Shown: piece by piece, positions 32,813 through 42,044 of the stretch
Numbering within the stretch: the stretch's first letter is position 1
How the letters are laid out: the number at the start of each line of letters is the position of its first letter
Source of the DNA: APNM01 sp040361335
Lineage (GTDB): Bacteria; Pseudomonadota; Gammaproteobacteria; Nevskiales; Salinisphaeraceae
Reading direction: 5' to 3'
NCBI RefSeq assembly: GCF_040361335.1
Contig: NZ_APNM01000007.1
Location: 62,001-126,000, forward strand
DNA: 64,000 bases
Translations under genes and position numbers: made by a program
The notes under the pieces: generated by a model
The model's database searches: none
What the model saw: only the letters and a program-made list of their open reading frames with translations
Told to the model about the DNA's origin: nothing

Positions 32813-33868
32813 GTGAAATTCGTCGACGAAGCCAATCTGCGGGTCGAGGCCGGCGACGGCGGCAACGGCTGCCTGTCGTTCCGGCGCGAGAAATATGTGC
32901 CGCGCGGCGGCCCGGACGGCGGCGACGGCGGCGACGGCGGCAGCGTGTTCCTGGTGGCCGATCACAACCTGAATACGCTGTACGACTATCGCGTGAGCAA
33001 GGTCTTCCGCGCCCGCCGCGGCGGCAACGGCGCCGGCGCCAACCGCACCGGCGCCAAGGGCGACGACCTGGTGCTGCCGGTGCCGGTGGGCACGCTCTGC
33101 TTCGACCGCGACACGGACGAACTGATCGGCGACCTGACCGCGGACGGCCAGCGCCTCAGGGTGGCGCAGGGCGGTTTCCACGGCCTCGGCAACGCTCGCT
33201 TCAAGTCCAGCACCAACCGCGCGCCGCGCAAGACCACCGACGGCACCCCGGGCGAGCAGCGCAATCTCCGGCTGGAGCTCAAGTTGCTGGCGGATGTCGG
33301 CCTGGTGGGGCTGCCCAATGCCGGCAAATCGACGCTGCTGAGCGCCGTGTCCGGCGCGCGGCCGCGGGTCGCGGACTATCCCTTCACCACGTTGACGCCG
33401 CAAGTGGGCGTGGTGGGCGTGGGACCGCTGCGCAGCTTCACGCTGGTGGATCTGCCGGGCCTGATCGAGGGCGCCGCCGAGGGCATCGGCCTCGGCCACC
33501 GTTTCCTCAAGCATAGCCAGCGTACGCGGCTACTGCTGCACGTGGTGGACATCCTCCCGCCCGACGGCCAGCCGCCGGCCGAGGCGGTCGCCGCGATCGC
33601 CGGGGAGCTCGCGGCCTTCAGCCCCGAACTGGCCGGGCGCGAACGCTGGCTGGTGCTGAACAAGGCGGATCTGCTGCCCGAGGACGAGCGCGCCGCCCTG
33701 CGCGACGACATCGTCCGGGAACTCGACTGGCGCGGGCCGGTGTATATGGTCTCGGCACTGGACCCCGACAGCCTGCGGCCGTTGCTGGGCGACGTCATGA
33801 CACGCCTGGAGGCGCTGCGCGAGGCGGTGTCGGATGGCGATGACGAAGGCGGCGACGAGGCGGAGTAG
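32813..33868 (+). CDS. obgE: GTPase ObgE/CgtA
   Basis: 351 residues from GTG 32813. The glycine-rich Obg fold fills residues 1-158 (GGPDGGDGGDGGSVFL, RRGGNGAGANRTGAKG). The GTPase domain follows with G1 GLPNAGKST, switch II DLPGLIEGAAEG, and NKADLLP as the guanine-specificity loop. Obg is an essential GTPase acting in 50S subunit maturation and the stringent response. It lies between rpmA and proB as in Pseudomonas. Confidence 0.96.
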   Translation: MKFVDEANLRVEAGDGGNGCLSFRREKYVPRGGPDGGDGGDGGSVFLVADHNLNTLYDYRVSKVFRARRGGNGAGANRTGAKGDDLVLPVPVGTLCFDRDTDELIGDLTADGQRLRVAQGGFHGLGNARFKSSTNRAPRKTTDGTPGEQRNLRLELKLLADVGLVGLPNAGKSTLLSAVSGARPRVADYPFTTLTPQVGVVGVGPLRSFTLVDLPGLIEGAAEGIGLGHRFLKHSQRTRLLLHVVDILPPDGQPPAEAVAAIAGELAAFSPELAGRERWLVLNKADLLPEDERAALRDDIVRELDWRGPVYMVSALDPDSLRPLLGDVMTRLEALREAVSDGDDEGGDEAE

Positions 33869-33936
33869 GGTGTTGGCTGTGACGTGGGTGCACCGGGACA
33901 TATCCGCACGCCGTTGCCTGATAGGATGGCGCGACC

Positions 33937-35058
33937 ATGGACCGACGTAAGCTGGGCGCCAGCCGGCGCTGGGTAGTCAAGATCGGCAGCGCGCTGCTGA
34001 CGGCCTCCGGGCGCGGACTGGATCACGAGCGCATCGCGGACTGGGTGGCCCAGATCGCCGCCCTGCGCGATGCCGGACACGAGATCGCCGTGGTGTCGTC
34101 CGGCGCGGTGGCCGAGGGGTTGGTGCGTCTGGGCTGGGACAAGCGGCCCCAGGCCCTAAACCAGCTCCAGGCGGCGGCCTCCGTGGGCCAGATGGGCCTG
34201 GTGGAGGCCTACGAGCGGCAGTTCCAGCGGCATGGCCTGCGCACGGCCCAGGTCCTGCTCACGCACGACGAGGTCGCCGACCGCCGGCGCTATCTCAATG
34301 CCCGCAGCACGCTCCTGACATTGCTCCAGCTCGGCGTGATCCCCGTGGTCAACGAGAACGATGCCGTCGCCACCGAGGAGATCCGCCTGGGCGACAACGA
34401 CACCCTGGCGGCGATGACGGTCAACCTGATCGATGCCGACCTGCTGGTGATCCTGACCGACCAGGCCGGCATGTACGACGCCGATCCCCGCGCCAATCCC
34501 GACGCCACCCTGATCGACCAGCGGCCGGCCGACGATCCCGATCTGCAGCGCATGGCCGGCGGCGGCTCCGGGACACTGGGCCGCGGCGGCATGCGCACGA
34601 AGGTGCAGGCGGCGGTGCAGGCGGCACGCTCGGGGGCCGCGACCGTGATCGCCGACGGCCTCACCGACGGCGTCCTGCAGCGCCTCGCCGAGGGCCAGCG
34701 TCTGGGCACGCTGCTCACGCCCGGTGAACAGAAGATCACGGCGCGCAAGCGCTGGATCGCGAGCCAGCGTCAGACCCGCGGCCGCGTGCGCCTGGACGCG
34801 GGCGCCGCCCGCGCGCTGCGCGAGGGCGGACGCAGCCTGCTGCCGATCGGGATCACGGCGGTCGAGGGGGAGTTCCGGCGCGGCGACATCGTGGCCTGCC
34901 TGGACCCCGAGGGACGCGAGATCGCGCGCGGCATGGCCAACTACGACGCCCGCGAGGCGCGGGCGCTGGCCGGCAAGGGCAGCGACGAGATCGCCGCGGT
35001 GCTGGGCTACACGGGCGAGCCGGAGTTTATTCACCGGGATAATTCCGTCATATTGTAG
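33937..35058 (+). CDS. proB: Glutamate 5-kinase with PUA domain
   Basis: 373 residues. The amino-acid kinase domain shows VVKIGSALL, SSGAVAEGL, NENDAVATEEIRLGDND and GRGGMRTKVQAA. The C-terminal PUA domain (from about 275) has RGRVRLDAGAARALREGG. The enzyme catalyses the first step of proline synthesis. ATG 33937 is used. It is followed at 28 bases by cysC. Confidence 0.95.
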   Translation: MDRRKLGASRRWVVKIGSALLTASGRGLDHERIADWVAQIAALRDAGHEIAVVSSGAVAEGLVRLGWDKRPQALNQLQAAASVGQMGLVEAYERQFQRHGLRTAQVLLTHDEVADRRRYLNARSTLLTLLQLGVIPVVNENDAVATEEIRLGDNDTLAAMTVNLIDADLLVILTDQAGMYDADPRANPDATLIDQRPADDPDLQRMAGGGSGTLGRGGMRTKVQAAVQAARSGAATVIADGLTDGVLQRLAEGQRLGTLLTPGEQKITARKRWIASQRQTRGRVRLDAGAARALREGGRSLLPIGITAVEGEFRRGDIVACLDPEGREIARGMANYDAREARALAGKGSDEIAAVLGYTGEPEFIHRDNSVIL

Positions 35059-35086
35059 CGAGCGGGACATAGGGAGACGCGAGCGG

Positions 35087-35701
35087 ATGGACAAGGTGAG
35101 CCGTATCGGGGCGACCAACGTCGTTTGGCACGCCCACCGGGTGAGCAAGGAAGAGCGCGCCGAGCGCGCGGGCCAGAAACCCTGCGTGCTCTGGTTCACC
35201 GGCCTGTCGGGTTCGGGCAAGTCGACCCTGGCCGACGCCCTCGATCAGGCCCTGTTCGCCGAAGGCCGGCAGACCTACGTGCTGGACGGCGACAACGTGC
35301 GCCACGGCCTGAACCGCGATCTCGGTTTCACCGATGCCGACCGCGAGGAGAACATCCGCCGTATCGGCGAGGTGGCCAAGCTGTTCGTCAACGCCGGCAT
35401 GATCGTCCTCACGGCCTTCATCTCGCCGTTCCGCTCCGACCGGCGGATGGTGCGGGCGCTGCTGGATGAGGGCGAGTTCATCGAGATCTACGTGCGGGCT
35501 CCGCTCGAGGTCTGCGAGGAGCGCGACCCCAAGGGTCTGTACAAGCGCGCCCGTGCCGGCGAGATCAAGAACTTCACCGGCCTGGACTCGCCCTACGAGA
35601 CCCCGGTGAAGCCCGAGATCATCGTCGATACGGCGGACGTCCGCCTGGAGGAGTCCGTCGCCGCCATCCGCGAGGCCCTGGCCAAGCGCGGCATTCTCTG
35701 A
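35087..35701 (+). CDS. cysC: Adenylylsulfate (APS) kinase
   Basis: 204 residues. Walker A GLSGSGKSTLADALD, the substrate motif DGDNVRHGLNRDLGFTDADR, and FISPFRSDRRMVR are all canonical. The kinase phosphorylates APS to PAPS for assimilatory sulfate reduction or sulfation. ATG 35087 is chosen (GGGAGACGCGAGCGG upstream). It does not belong to the conserved proB-rpsT neighbourhood, and is followed by an SLC13-type permease; together they suggest an inserted sulfate-use pair. Confidence 0.95.
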   Translation: MDKVSRIGATNVVWHAHRVSKEERAERAGQKPCVLWFTGLSGSGKSTLADALDQALFAEGRQTYVLDGDNVRHGLNRDLGFTDADREENIRRIGEVAKLFVNAGMIVLTAFISPFRSDRRMVRALLDEGEFIEIYVRAPLEVCEERDPKGLYKRARAGEIKNFTGLDSPYETPVKPEIIVDTADVRLEESVAAIREALAKRGIL

Positions 35702-35767
35702 TCCGGCCCCGGTTGCGTTAATGGTCCACGCCGCGGCCGCGCCGCGGTACGCTGAGGAACGGCATTC

Positions 35768-37540
35768 TTGCTCGGTCTGGATTGGCAAGCGGCCCTGACC
35801 GCCGGGGTCCTGGCGGGCCTGCTGGCGACGGTCGTGCTCACGCGGGCGCCGCTGGATCTGGTGTTCGTGGCGGCCCTGAGCGTGCTGGTCGTGACCGGCG
35901 TGGTGGATGCCGGCCAGGCCTTCTCGGGGTTGAGCAATCCCGGCTTCCTGACCGTGGCCTTTCTGTACGTCGTGGTCGCCGGCGTGCGCGATACCGGCGG
36001 TATCCAGTGGATCGTGCACAACCTGCTGGGGGAGCCGCGCTCGGCCGGCCAGGCGCGGGCCCGCGTGATCCTGCCCGTGGGCGCGTTCAGCGCCTTCCTG
36101 AACAACACGCCCGTGGTGGCGATGATGATCCCCGCGGTCTCGGAATGGGCCCGGCGGTTTTCGTTGCGCGAATCGAAGCTGTTCATTCCGTTGTCCTATG
36201 CCGCCATCCTCGGCGGCACCTGCACCCTGCTGGGCACCAGCACCAACCTGCTGGTCAACGGCCTGCTGATCGAGCAGGGCGGGGCGGGCCTGGGCGTCTT
36301 CTCGATCACGCCGGTAGGGCTGGTCGTCCTGGGCGTGGGTCTGGTGTTCCTGATGCTGCTGTCGGACCGTCTGCTGCCGGATCGCGACGCCGCGGCCCGT
36401 GAGCTGGAGAATCCGCGCGAGTACACGGTCGAGATGCTGGTCGCCGACGGGCCGCTGGTGGGACGCACGATCGAGGCCGCCGGCCTGCGCCGGTTGCCGA
36501 ACTGCTTCCTGATCGAGCTCGACCGCGGCGACCTGGTGTTGCCGGCGGTGGCGCCCCACGAGCGCCTGCAGGCGGGGGACCGCCTGGTGTTCGCCGGACC
36601 GGTGAGCGCGGTGCTGGACCTGCGGCGCATCCGCGGCCTGGTGCCGGCCACGGACCAGGTCTTCAAGCTGGGCGGCGGCGCCCGGCGGCAGCTCGTGGAG
36701 GCGGTGGTCTCGGACCAGTGTCCGGTGGTGGGGCGGACCATACGCGAGGGCGGTTTCCGTTCGCGCTACGGCGCCGCCGTGATCGCGGTGGCGCGCGGCA
36801 ACCGGCGCATGCCGGGCAAGGTCGGCGATATCCGTCTGCAGCCGGGCGATGTGCTGATGCTGGAAGCCGGCTACGACTTCATCCGTTCCCATCGCCACCG
36901 CCGGGATTTCCTGCTCACGCGGCATATCCAGAATTCCGAGCCGCCCCGGCACGAGCGCGCCGGCACCGCCGCGCTGATCATGGCCGGCATGGTGGCGGCG
37001 GCGGCCACCGGCCTCATGCCCATGGCCCATGCCGCCCTGGCGGCGGCCGTGGCGATGGTCGCCACCCGCTGCGTGACCGGCACCGCGGCCCGTTCGTCGA
37101 TGGATTTCAACGTACTGATCGTGATCGCGGCCGCCATCGGCCTCAGCCACGCAATGCACGAGAGCGGCCTGGCGGCGCTGGTGGCGGATGCCCTGTTCGG
37201 GCTGGCCGCGGGCGGCCCGGACTGGGCCTACTTCGCGATCGCCTACCTGCTGGCGGCGGTATTGTCGGCGGTGATGACCAACAACGCCGCGGCCGTGCTG
37301 ATTTTCCCGATCGCCTTCGCGGCGGCGGGGGAGGCGGGCATCGACCCGATCCCGGTGGCGGTGGCCGTGATGTTCGGCGCCTCGGCGAGCTTCGCCACGC
37401 CCATGGCCTACCAGACCAATCTCATGGTCATGGGCGCCGGCGGTTACGTGTTTTCCGACTACCTGCGCATCGGCCTGCCCATGACCCTGGTCACGGGTGT
37501 GTCGGCGGTCGCGGCGATCGCGTTCTTCTTCGGGGGCTGA
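35768..37540 (+). CDS. SLC13/DASS-type permease with two TrkA-C domains
   Basis: 590 residues. Transmembrane halves (about 1-205 and 400-590) flank two regulatory TrkA-C domains (about 215-290 and 305-375: VGRTIEAAGLRRLPNCFLIE and VGRTIREGGFRSRYGAAVIA). FLNNTPVVAMMIP and VMTNNAAAVLIFP are the paired anion/Na-binding hairpin motifs of the family. The only in-frame start after the upstream stop is TTG 35768, preceded at 7 bases by GAGGAA. Placement behind cysC makes sulfate the likely substrate (inference). Confidence 0.87.
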   Translation: MLGLDWQAALTAGVLAGLLATVVLTRAPLDLVFVAALSVLVVTGVVDAGQAFSGLSNPGFLTVAFLYVVVAGVRDTGGIQWIVHNLLGEPRSAGQARARVILPVGAFSAFLNNTPVVAMMIPAVSEWARRFSLRESKLFIPLSYAAILGGTCTLLGTSTNLLVNGLLIEQGGAGLGVFSITPVGLVVLGVGLVFLMLLSDRLLPDRDAAARELENPREYTVEMLVADGPLVGRTIEAAGLRRLPNCFLIELDRGDLVLPAVAPHERLQAGDRLVFAGPVSAVLDLRRIRGLVPATDQVFKLGGGARRQLVEAVVSDQCPVVGRTIREGGFRSRYGAAVIAVARGNRRMPGKVGDIRLQPGDVLMLEAGYDFIRSHRHRRDFLLTRHIQNSEPPRHERAGTAALIMAGMVAAAATGLMPMAHAALAAAVAMVATRCVTGTAARSSMDFNVLIVIAAAIGLSHAMHESGLAALVADALFGLAAGGPDWAYFAIAYLLAAVLSAVMTNNAAAVLIFPIAFAAAGEAGIDPIPVAVAVMFGASASFATPMAYQTNLMVMGAGGYVFSDYLRIGLPMTLVTGVSAVAAIAFFFGG

Positions 37541-37566
37541 GCGGACGGATCGGCCATGGTCGAGTC

Positions 37567-37743
37567 TGCCCCCTGGAGGGGGAAGGTTTGGACCAGGGCG
37601 CGCGGTGGTTCGGCGTCGGGGCGGTTTCATCAACCCTCTCCCCGGCCCTCTCCCAATCATGGGAGAGGGAGTAAGAAGATGTGTGCTCTCCCAATCATGG
37701 GAGAGAAGGTAAGAGGATAAGCTCTCTCCCAATCATGGGAGCG
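37567..37743. repeat. Inverted copy of the composite repeat with three CTCTCCC-AATCAT-GGGAGAG palindromes
   Basis: Palindromes at 37648, 37686 and 37724 (38-base period). The preceding 37567-37647 (GGTTTGGACCAGGGCGCGCG, TTCGGCGTCGGGGCGG) is the reverse complement of the long-unit body found twice at 28 kb. The palindrome centre here is AATCAT instead of ATGAAT. Confidence 0.8.
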
Positions 37744-37768
37744 GGAGCGACTTCCCGATACCGGACAA

Positions 37769-37799
37769 GAAAAAGGCCCGCTCTCGAGCGGGCCTTTTC
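37769..37799 (-). terminator. Terminator of rpsT
   Basis: AAGGCCCGCTC / GAGCGGGCCTT stem; on the minus strand it is followed by TTTTTC. It lies 23 bases after the rpsT stop. Confidence 0.85.
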
Positions 37800-37821
37800 G
37801 TCGAACGGCGATCGCGTGGTG

Positions 37822-38085
37822 TCAGGAGAGCGCGCGGATCTGGTCGTTCAGGCGCGACTTGTGGCGGGCGGCCTTGTTCGGATGGATGCGGCCCTTGCCG
37901 GCCATGCGGTCGATCACCGGCACGGCGTCCTTGAAGGCGGCCTCGGCCGCGGCCTTGTCGCCGCTCTCGATCGCCTTGCGGACCTTCTTGATGTGGGTAC
38001 GCACCAGCGAACGCTGGCCGTGGTTGTGCTGGCGGCGCTCTTCGGCCTGGCGGGCGCGCTTTCTGGCTTGCGGGGAATTCGCCAC
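37822..38085 (-). CDS. rpsT: 30S ribosomal protein S20
   Basis: 87 residues from GTG 38085 (CAGGAG upstream), giving the standard MANSPQARKRARQAEERR start; the longer frame to 38163 is not homologous. HPNKAARHKSRLNDQIRAL is the family C-terminus. S20 binds 16S rRNA in the body of the small subunit. GTG or UUG starts are known for rpsT and relate to its autoregulation in E. coli. Confidence 0.96.
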   Translation of the reverse strand: MANSPQARKRARQAEERRQHNHGQRSLVRTHIKKVRKAIESGDKAAAEAAFKDAVPVIDRMAGKGRIHPNKAARHKSRLNDQIRALS

Positions 38086-38241
38086 GTCGACTCCTGGAAA
38101 CTCGTGTATCCGGCCCCGGAGGGCCTCGGAAAGGCGCGTATTATTGGTATTTGGCGGGCGCATGTCAATTCCCGGCAGGGGGCTGGACCGACACGCGCCG
38201 AACGTATATTGTTCATTTTGTACATTTTGATCAGAATAGCC

Positions 38242-38493
38242 ATGCGTTACGTGTCTGCCACAGAGGCCAAGCAGCGTTTAGCCGCCCTGCTGGACGCGGC
38301 CCAGCGCGAGCCGATCGCGATCCGCCGTCAGAAGCGGGAGGTGGCCGTGATCCTGTCCCCGCGGGAATATGAACGTCTGCGTGGCCAAAACATCCAGGAT
38401 TTCGAGCGTTTCTGCGACCGGATCGGTGAACGGGCCGCGGCGCGCGGATTGACCGAGGACAAGCTGGCCGATTTGCTCGCGGATGACGCCTGA
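38242..38493 (+). CDS. Phd/YefM-type antitoxin
   Basis: 83 residues: MRYVSATEAKQRLAALLDAA then EPIAIRRQKREVAVILSPREY, the Phd/YefM DNA-binding fold, with a C-terminal helix (LTEDKLADLLADDA) that should wrap the toxin. The last 11 bases overlap the PIN gene. The pair separates rpsT from murJ, where relatives have no such genes. Upstream, TCATTTTG and TACATTTTG form a short AT-rich near-direct repeat that may be promoter/operator. Confidence 0.85.
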   Translation: MRYVSATEAKQRLAALLDAAQREPIAIRRQKREVAVILSPREYERLRGQNIQDFERFCDRIGERAAARGLTEDKLADLLADDA

Positions 38494-38902
38494 CGAACGC
38501 GTTGTCGTTGACAGCAACGCGCTCGTCAGTCGGTTGCTCTTGCCGTCCTCGGTGCCCGGTAGGGCGGTCAGCCGGATCGTACGCGAGGCGCGGTTGCTGG
38601 TGTCCGAGGCGACCATGGCCGAACTGGCCGAGGTTCTGTCCCGCCGCAAATTCGATTCCTACGTCACGGTCGCCGAGCGCAAGCAATTCCTGCGGCTGTT
38701 ATCCCGAGTCGCCGAGTACGTGCCGATCGTCAGGCAGGTCCGCGAGTGCCGCGATCCGCGGGACGACAAGTTCCTCGAAGTGGCGGTGAACGGTGATGCG
38801 AACTGGATCGTCACCGGCGACCGTGACCTGCTGGCGCTGGATCCGTTCGAGAATATCCGTATCGTGACGCCGGCGGATTACCCAGTGGATCGTGGGTCGT
38901 AG
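38483..38902 (+). CDS. PIN-domain toxin, COG1569-type
   Basis: 139 residues; VVVDSNALVSRLLLPSSVPG (first catalytic Asp), EATMAELAEVLSR, and RDPRDDKFLEVAVNGDANWI followed by VTGDRDLLAL supply the acidic PIN active site. It starts at ATG 38483 inside the antitoxin 3' end. Likely an endoribonuclease toxin, apparently intact. Confidence 0.88.
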   Translation: MTPDERVVVDSNALVSRLLLPSSVPGRAVSRIVREARLLVSEATMAELAEVLSRRKFDSYVTVAERKQFLRLLSRVAEYVPIVRQVRECRDPRDDKFLEVAVNGDANWIVTGDRDLLALDPFENIRIVTPADYPVDRGS

Positions 38903-38988
38903 GGGAGTGGCTCGAATGGGGCGTCTCCGCAGTGGTGGGGGCGCGGCGGAAACCGCTATCATGCGCCCCAAGCCAAGCCGGTAGCCGC

Positions 38989-40554
38989 ATGTCGTCTTCC
39001 CTGCTCAAATCCACCGGCGTCGTGGGCCTCATGACGCTGCTGTCGCGCGTGCTCGGATTCCTGCGCGACGTGGTGCTGGCGGTGCTGTTCGGCGCGGGCG
39101 CCGGCATGGACGCCTTCCTGGTGGCCTTCAAGATCCCGAATTTCATGCGCCGGCTGTTCGCCGAAGGGGCGTTCGCGCAGTCCTTCGTGCCGGTGCTGTC
39201 GGCCACCAAGTCCCGCGACGGCGAGGCCGAGGTCCGGGAACTGGTGAACGTGGTCGCCGGCACCCTGGGCGCGATCCTGGTGCTGATCACGGCGGTCGGC
39301 GTGGTCGCCGCGCCGCTGCTCATCCTGCTGTTCGCGCCCGGATTCGCGGCCGACGCGGCGCAGTTCGAGCTGGCGACGTCGCTGCTGCGGCTGACATTTC
39401 CCTATCTGCTGTTCATCTCGTTGACCGCGTTCGCGGGCGGCATCCTGAATACCTACGGCCGTTTCGCGGTGCCGGCGTTCACGCCGGTGCTGCTCAACCT
39501 GTGCCTGATCGCGGCGGCGCTGTGGCTGGCGCCGCGCTTCGCGCGCCCGGAAATGGCCCTGGCCGTGGGCGTGTTCGCCGCCGGCGTGGCCCAGCTCGCC
39601 CTGCAGTTGCCGTTCCTGGCGCGGCTGGGGCTGCTGCCGCGGCCCCGATGGGGCTGGGCGCACGCCCAGGTGCGGCGGATCCTGCGCCTGATGCTGCCGA
39701 TCCTGTTCGGCTCGTCGGTGGCGCAGGTCAACCTGATGCTGGATACCATCCTGGCCTCGCTGCTGGCCGCCGGCAGCGTGAGCTGGCTGTATTTCTCCGA
39801 TCGGCTCATGGAGTTCCCGCTGGGCGTATTCTCGATCGCGATCGCGACCGTGATCCTGCCGAGCCTGTCCGCCAGCCACGCGCGGGAGTCCGCGGATTCG
39901 TTCTCGAACACGCTGGACTGGGCGTTGCGGTTGCTGGTCGTGATCGGCACGCCCGCCATGGTGGGTCTGTTCGTGCTCGCCGGGCCGCTGATCGCGACCC
40001 TGTTCCATTACCGTTCCTTCGGCGTGGCCGATGTGCTCATGAGCCGGTACAGTCTCATGGCCTATGCCTTGGGCTTCATGGGGTTTTCGTTGGTGAAAGT
40101 GCTTGTGCCGGGTTTCTTCGCCCGGGAGGATTCGCGCACGCCGGTGCGTTACGGCGTCATTTCCGTGGCCGCGACCATGGCGATGAACCTGGGGTTCGTG
40201 GGTGCCCTGGTGTGGCTGGCCGCCCCGGCGCCGCACGCGGGGCTGGCCCTGGCGACCTCGCTGGGGGCGTTCGTGAATGCCGGCCTGCTGTACCGGCGTC
40301 TGCGCCGGGACGGCGTTTACCGGCCGACCCCCGGTTGGGTCCGGTTGGCGGCGCAGGTCGCGCTCGCCAGCGCGGCGATGGCGGCGATGCTGGCGTACGC
40401 GGCCGGGCCGCTCGCCGATTGGCTCGCCTGGGACGCGGCGCGGCGCGCGGCCACGCTCGGCGGCCTGGTCGCCGGCGGCGCCGCGGTGTATTTCGGCGTG
40501 CTGTTCGCGGCCGGTGTCCGGCCGCGGCAGGTATGGCGGGCGAGCGGGGTCTGA
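38989..40554 (+). CDS. murJ: Lipid II flippase MurJ
   Basis: 521 residues and about fourteen membrane helices of the MOP exporter fold. STGVVGLMTLLSRVLGFLRD, then FKIPNFMRRLFAEGAFAQSF, are characteristic of MurJ/MviN, which flips the peptidoglycan precursor lipid II to the periplasm. ATG 38989 is chosen. It precedes ribF by 4 bases, the conserved order in gammaproteobacteria. Confidence 0.95.
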   Translation: MSSSLLKSTGVVGLMTLLSRVLGFLRDVVLAVLFGAGAGMDAFLVAFKIPNFMRRLFAEGAFAQSFVPVLSATKSRDGEAEVRELVNVVAGTLGAILVLITAVGVVAAPLLILLFAPGFAADAAQFELATSLLRLTFPYLLFISLTAFAGGILNTYGRFAVPAFTPVLLNLCLIAAALWLAPRFARPEMALAVGVFAAGVAQLALQLPFLARLGLLPRPRWGWAHAQVRRILRLMLPILFGSSVAQVNLMLDTILASLLAAGSVSWLYFSDRLMEFPLGVFSIAIATVILPSLSASHARESADSFSNTLDWALRLLVVIGTPAMVGLFVLAGPLIATLFHYRSFGVADVLMSRYSLMAYALGFMGFSLVKVLVPGFFAREDSRTPVRYGVISVAATMAMNLGFVGALVWLAAPAPHAGLALATSLGAFVNAGLLYRRLRRDGVYRPTPGWVRLAAQVALASAAMAAMLAYAAGPLADWLAWDAARRAATLGGLVAGGAAVYFGVLFAAGVRPRQVWRASGV

Positions 40555-40558
40555 GCGC

Positions 40559-41533
40559 ATGGAGCTGATCCGTGGCATCCATAACCTGCGACCCCGTCAT
40601 CGCGGGTGCGTGCTGACCGTCGGCAACTACGACGGCTTGCACCGGGGGCATCAGGCGATCCTGGCGAAGCTGGGCGAGGCCGGCGCGCGGCTGGGTCTGC
40701 CGACGGCCATGCTCACCTTCGAGCCGATGCCCCGCGAGTTCTTCGACCCGGAAGGGGCGCCACCGCGGTTGTCCAGCCTGCGCGAGAAGGCCGAGGACGC
40801 GGCCGCGATGGGCCTCGAACGTCTCGTCTGCGCGCGTTTCGACCGGCGTTTCGCCGCCCTGTCGCCGCTCGAATTCGTGCGCGACCTGATGGTGGGGGAC
40901 CTGGGCGCCGCCTATATCCTGGTGGGCAAGGACTTCCGGTTCGGCCACAAGCGCCAGGGGGACCTGGCGCTGCTGCGGGAGCTGAGCGGGACCTACGGCT
41001 ACGAATTGGTGCCGATGCCCACGGTGCAGGAAGAGGACGAACGTGTCAGCAGCACCCGTGTGCGCGAGGCCCTCGCGGCCGGGAATCCGCCACTCGCGGC
41101 CCGCCTGCTGGGGCGGCCGTACCGGATCAGCGGCCGGGTACGGCAGGGCGCCCGGCTCGGGCGGACCCTGGGTATCCCGACCGCCAACCTGCGCGTCACG
41201 CGCAAGCCGGCGCCGCGTTTCGGGGTGTACGCCGCCGAGGCCGTGCTCGACGACGGGCGGATGGTTCCGGCGGCGGTGAATCTCGGCGTGCGGCCCACGG
41301 TCAACGGCCGCGATTGCCTGCTGGAGGCGCACCTGCTGGATTTCGCCGGCGACCTGTACGGCCGGCGTCTGGACGTGCGTTTCCGCCATTTCCTGCGCCC
41401 GGAGGCGCGCTTCGACGGCGTCGAGGCGCTGAAGACCCAGATGCTGGCCGATATCGAGCGCGCCCGCGCCCTCCTGGGCACGGTCGATCCATCCCATCGA
41501 ACGGAACCCGAGAACGATGTCCGATCCCGTTGA
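40559..41533 (+). CDS. ribF: Bifunctional riboflavin kinase/FAD synthetase
   Basis: 324 residues. The N-terminal FAD synthetase domain has VLTVGNYDGLHRGHQAIL and VGKDFRFGHKRQGDL plus SSTRVREALAAG. The C-terminal flavokinase domain has GRTLGIPTANLRV and VNLGVRPTVNG. It makes FMN and FAD. The 3' end overlaps lspA by 17 bases, whereas in most relatives the long ileS gene lies between them. Confidence 0.95.
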   Translation: MELIRGIHNLRPRHRGCVLTVGNYDGLHRGHQAILAKLGEAGARLGLPTAMLTFEPMPREFFDPEGAPPRLSSLREKAEDAAAMGLERLVCARFDRRFAALSPLEFVRDLMVGDLGAAYILVGKDFRFGHKRQGDLALLRELSGTYGYELVPMPTVQEEDERVSSTRVREALAAGNPPLAARLLGRPYRISGRVRQGARLGRTLGIPTANLRVTRKPAPRFGVYAAEAVLDDGRMVPAAVNLGVRPTVNGRDCLLEAHLLDFAGDLYGRRLDVRFRHFLRPEARFDGVEALKTQMLADIERARALLGTVDPSHRTEPENDVRSR

Positions 41534-42044
41534 GCCCGAATCCCGCGGCGGTCCGCCGCAGCGGGCCTTCCAGTACCGCAATGTCCACTGGCTGTGGCTG
41601 TCGGCCCTGGTGATCGCCGCCGACCAGATCACCAAGCAGATCGTGGTCAACAACATGGATCTGTACGAGAGGATCGTGCTGTTGCCGGTGCTCAACCTCA
41701 CGCGGATGCACAACACCGGGGCCGCCTTCAGCATGCTCTCGGAGGCGGCGCCGTGGTTCTTTGTCGCCCTGGCGGTGGCGGTGAGCCTGGGCATCCTGGT
41801 GTGGCTGCGCCGAAATCCCGATCACGAGCGCCTGACCGCGCTGGGTCTGTGCCTGATCCTGGGCGGCGCGCTCGGCAATGCCATCGACCGCGCCGCGCGC
41901 GGCCACGTGATCGATTTCATCGACATGCACGCGGCCGGCTGGCACTGGCCGGCCTTCAACATCGCCGATATCGGGATCACCGTCGGCGCCGTGTTGATCG
42001 TGGCCGACATGCTCTTCGGCGGGCGACGGGAAGCCCCTCGATGA
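41517..42044 (+). CDS. lspA: Prolipoprotein signal peptidase (signal peptidase II)
   Basis: 175 residues, four membrane helices. NTGAAFSML, GGALGNAIDRAARGHVIDFI and FNIADIGITVG contain the conserved asparagines and the two catalytic aspartates. It cleaves lipoprotein signal peptides in the inner membrane. The start lies inside ribF; the stop overlaps the next ATG (ATGA), so the three genes are coupled. Confidence 0.95.
   Translation: MSDPVEPESRGGPPQRAFQYRNVHWLWLSALVIAADQITKQIVVNNMDLYERIVLLPVLNLTRMHNTGAAFSMLSEAAPWFFVALAVAVSLGILVWLRRNPDHERLTALGLCLILGGALGNAIDRAARGHVIDFIDMHAAGWHWPAFNIADIGITVGAVLIVADMLFGGRREAPR

Noticed and set aside
34724..35086. N-terminal extension of the APS kinase into proB
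   Set aside because: The upstream part of the open frame is arginine-rich shadow of proB; CysC homology starts just after ATG 35087.
35048..37732. 894-codon minus-strand frame over cysC and the permease gene
   Set aside because: Its translation consists of H/Q/R/G-rich shadow sequence, and the plus-strand genes have unambiguous motifs.
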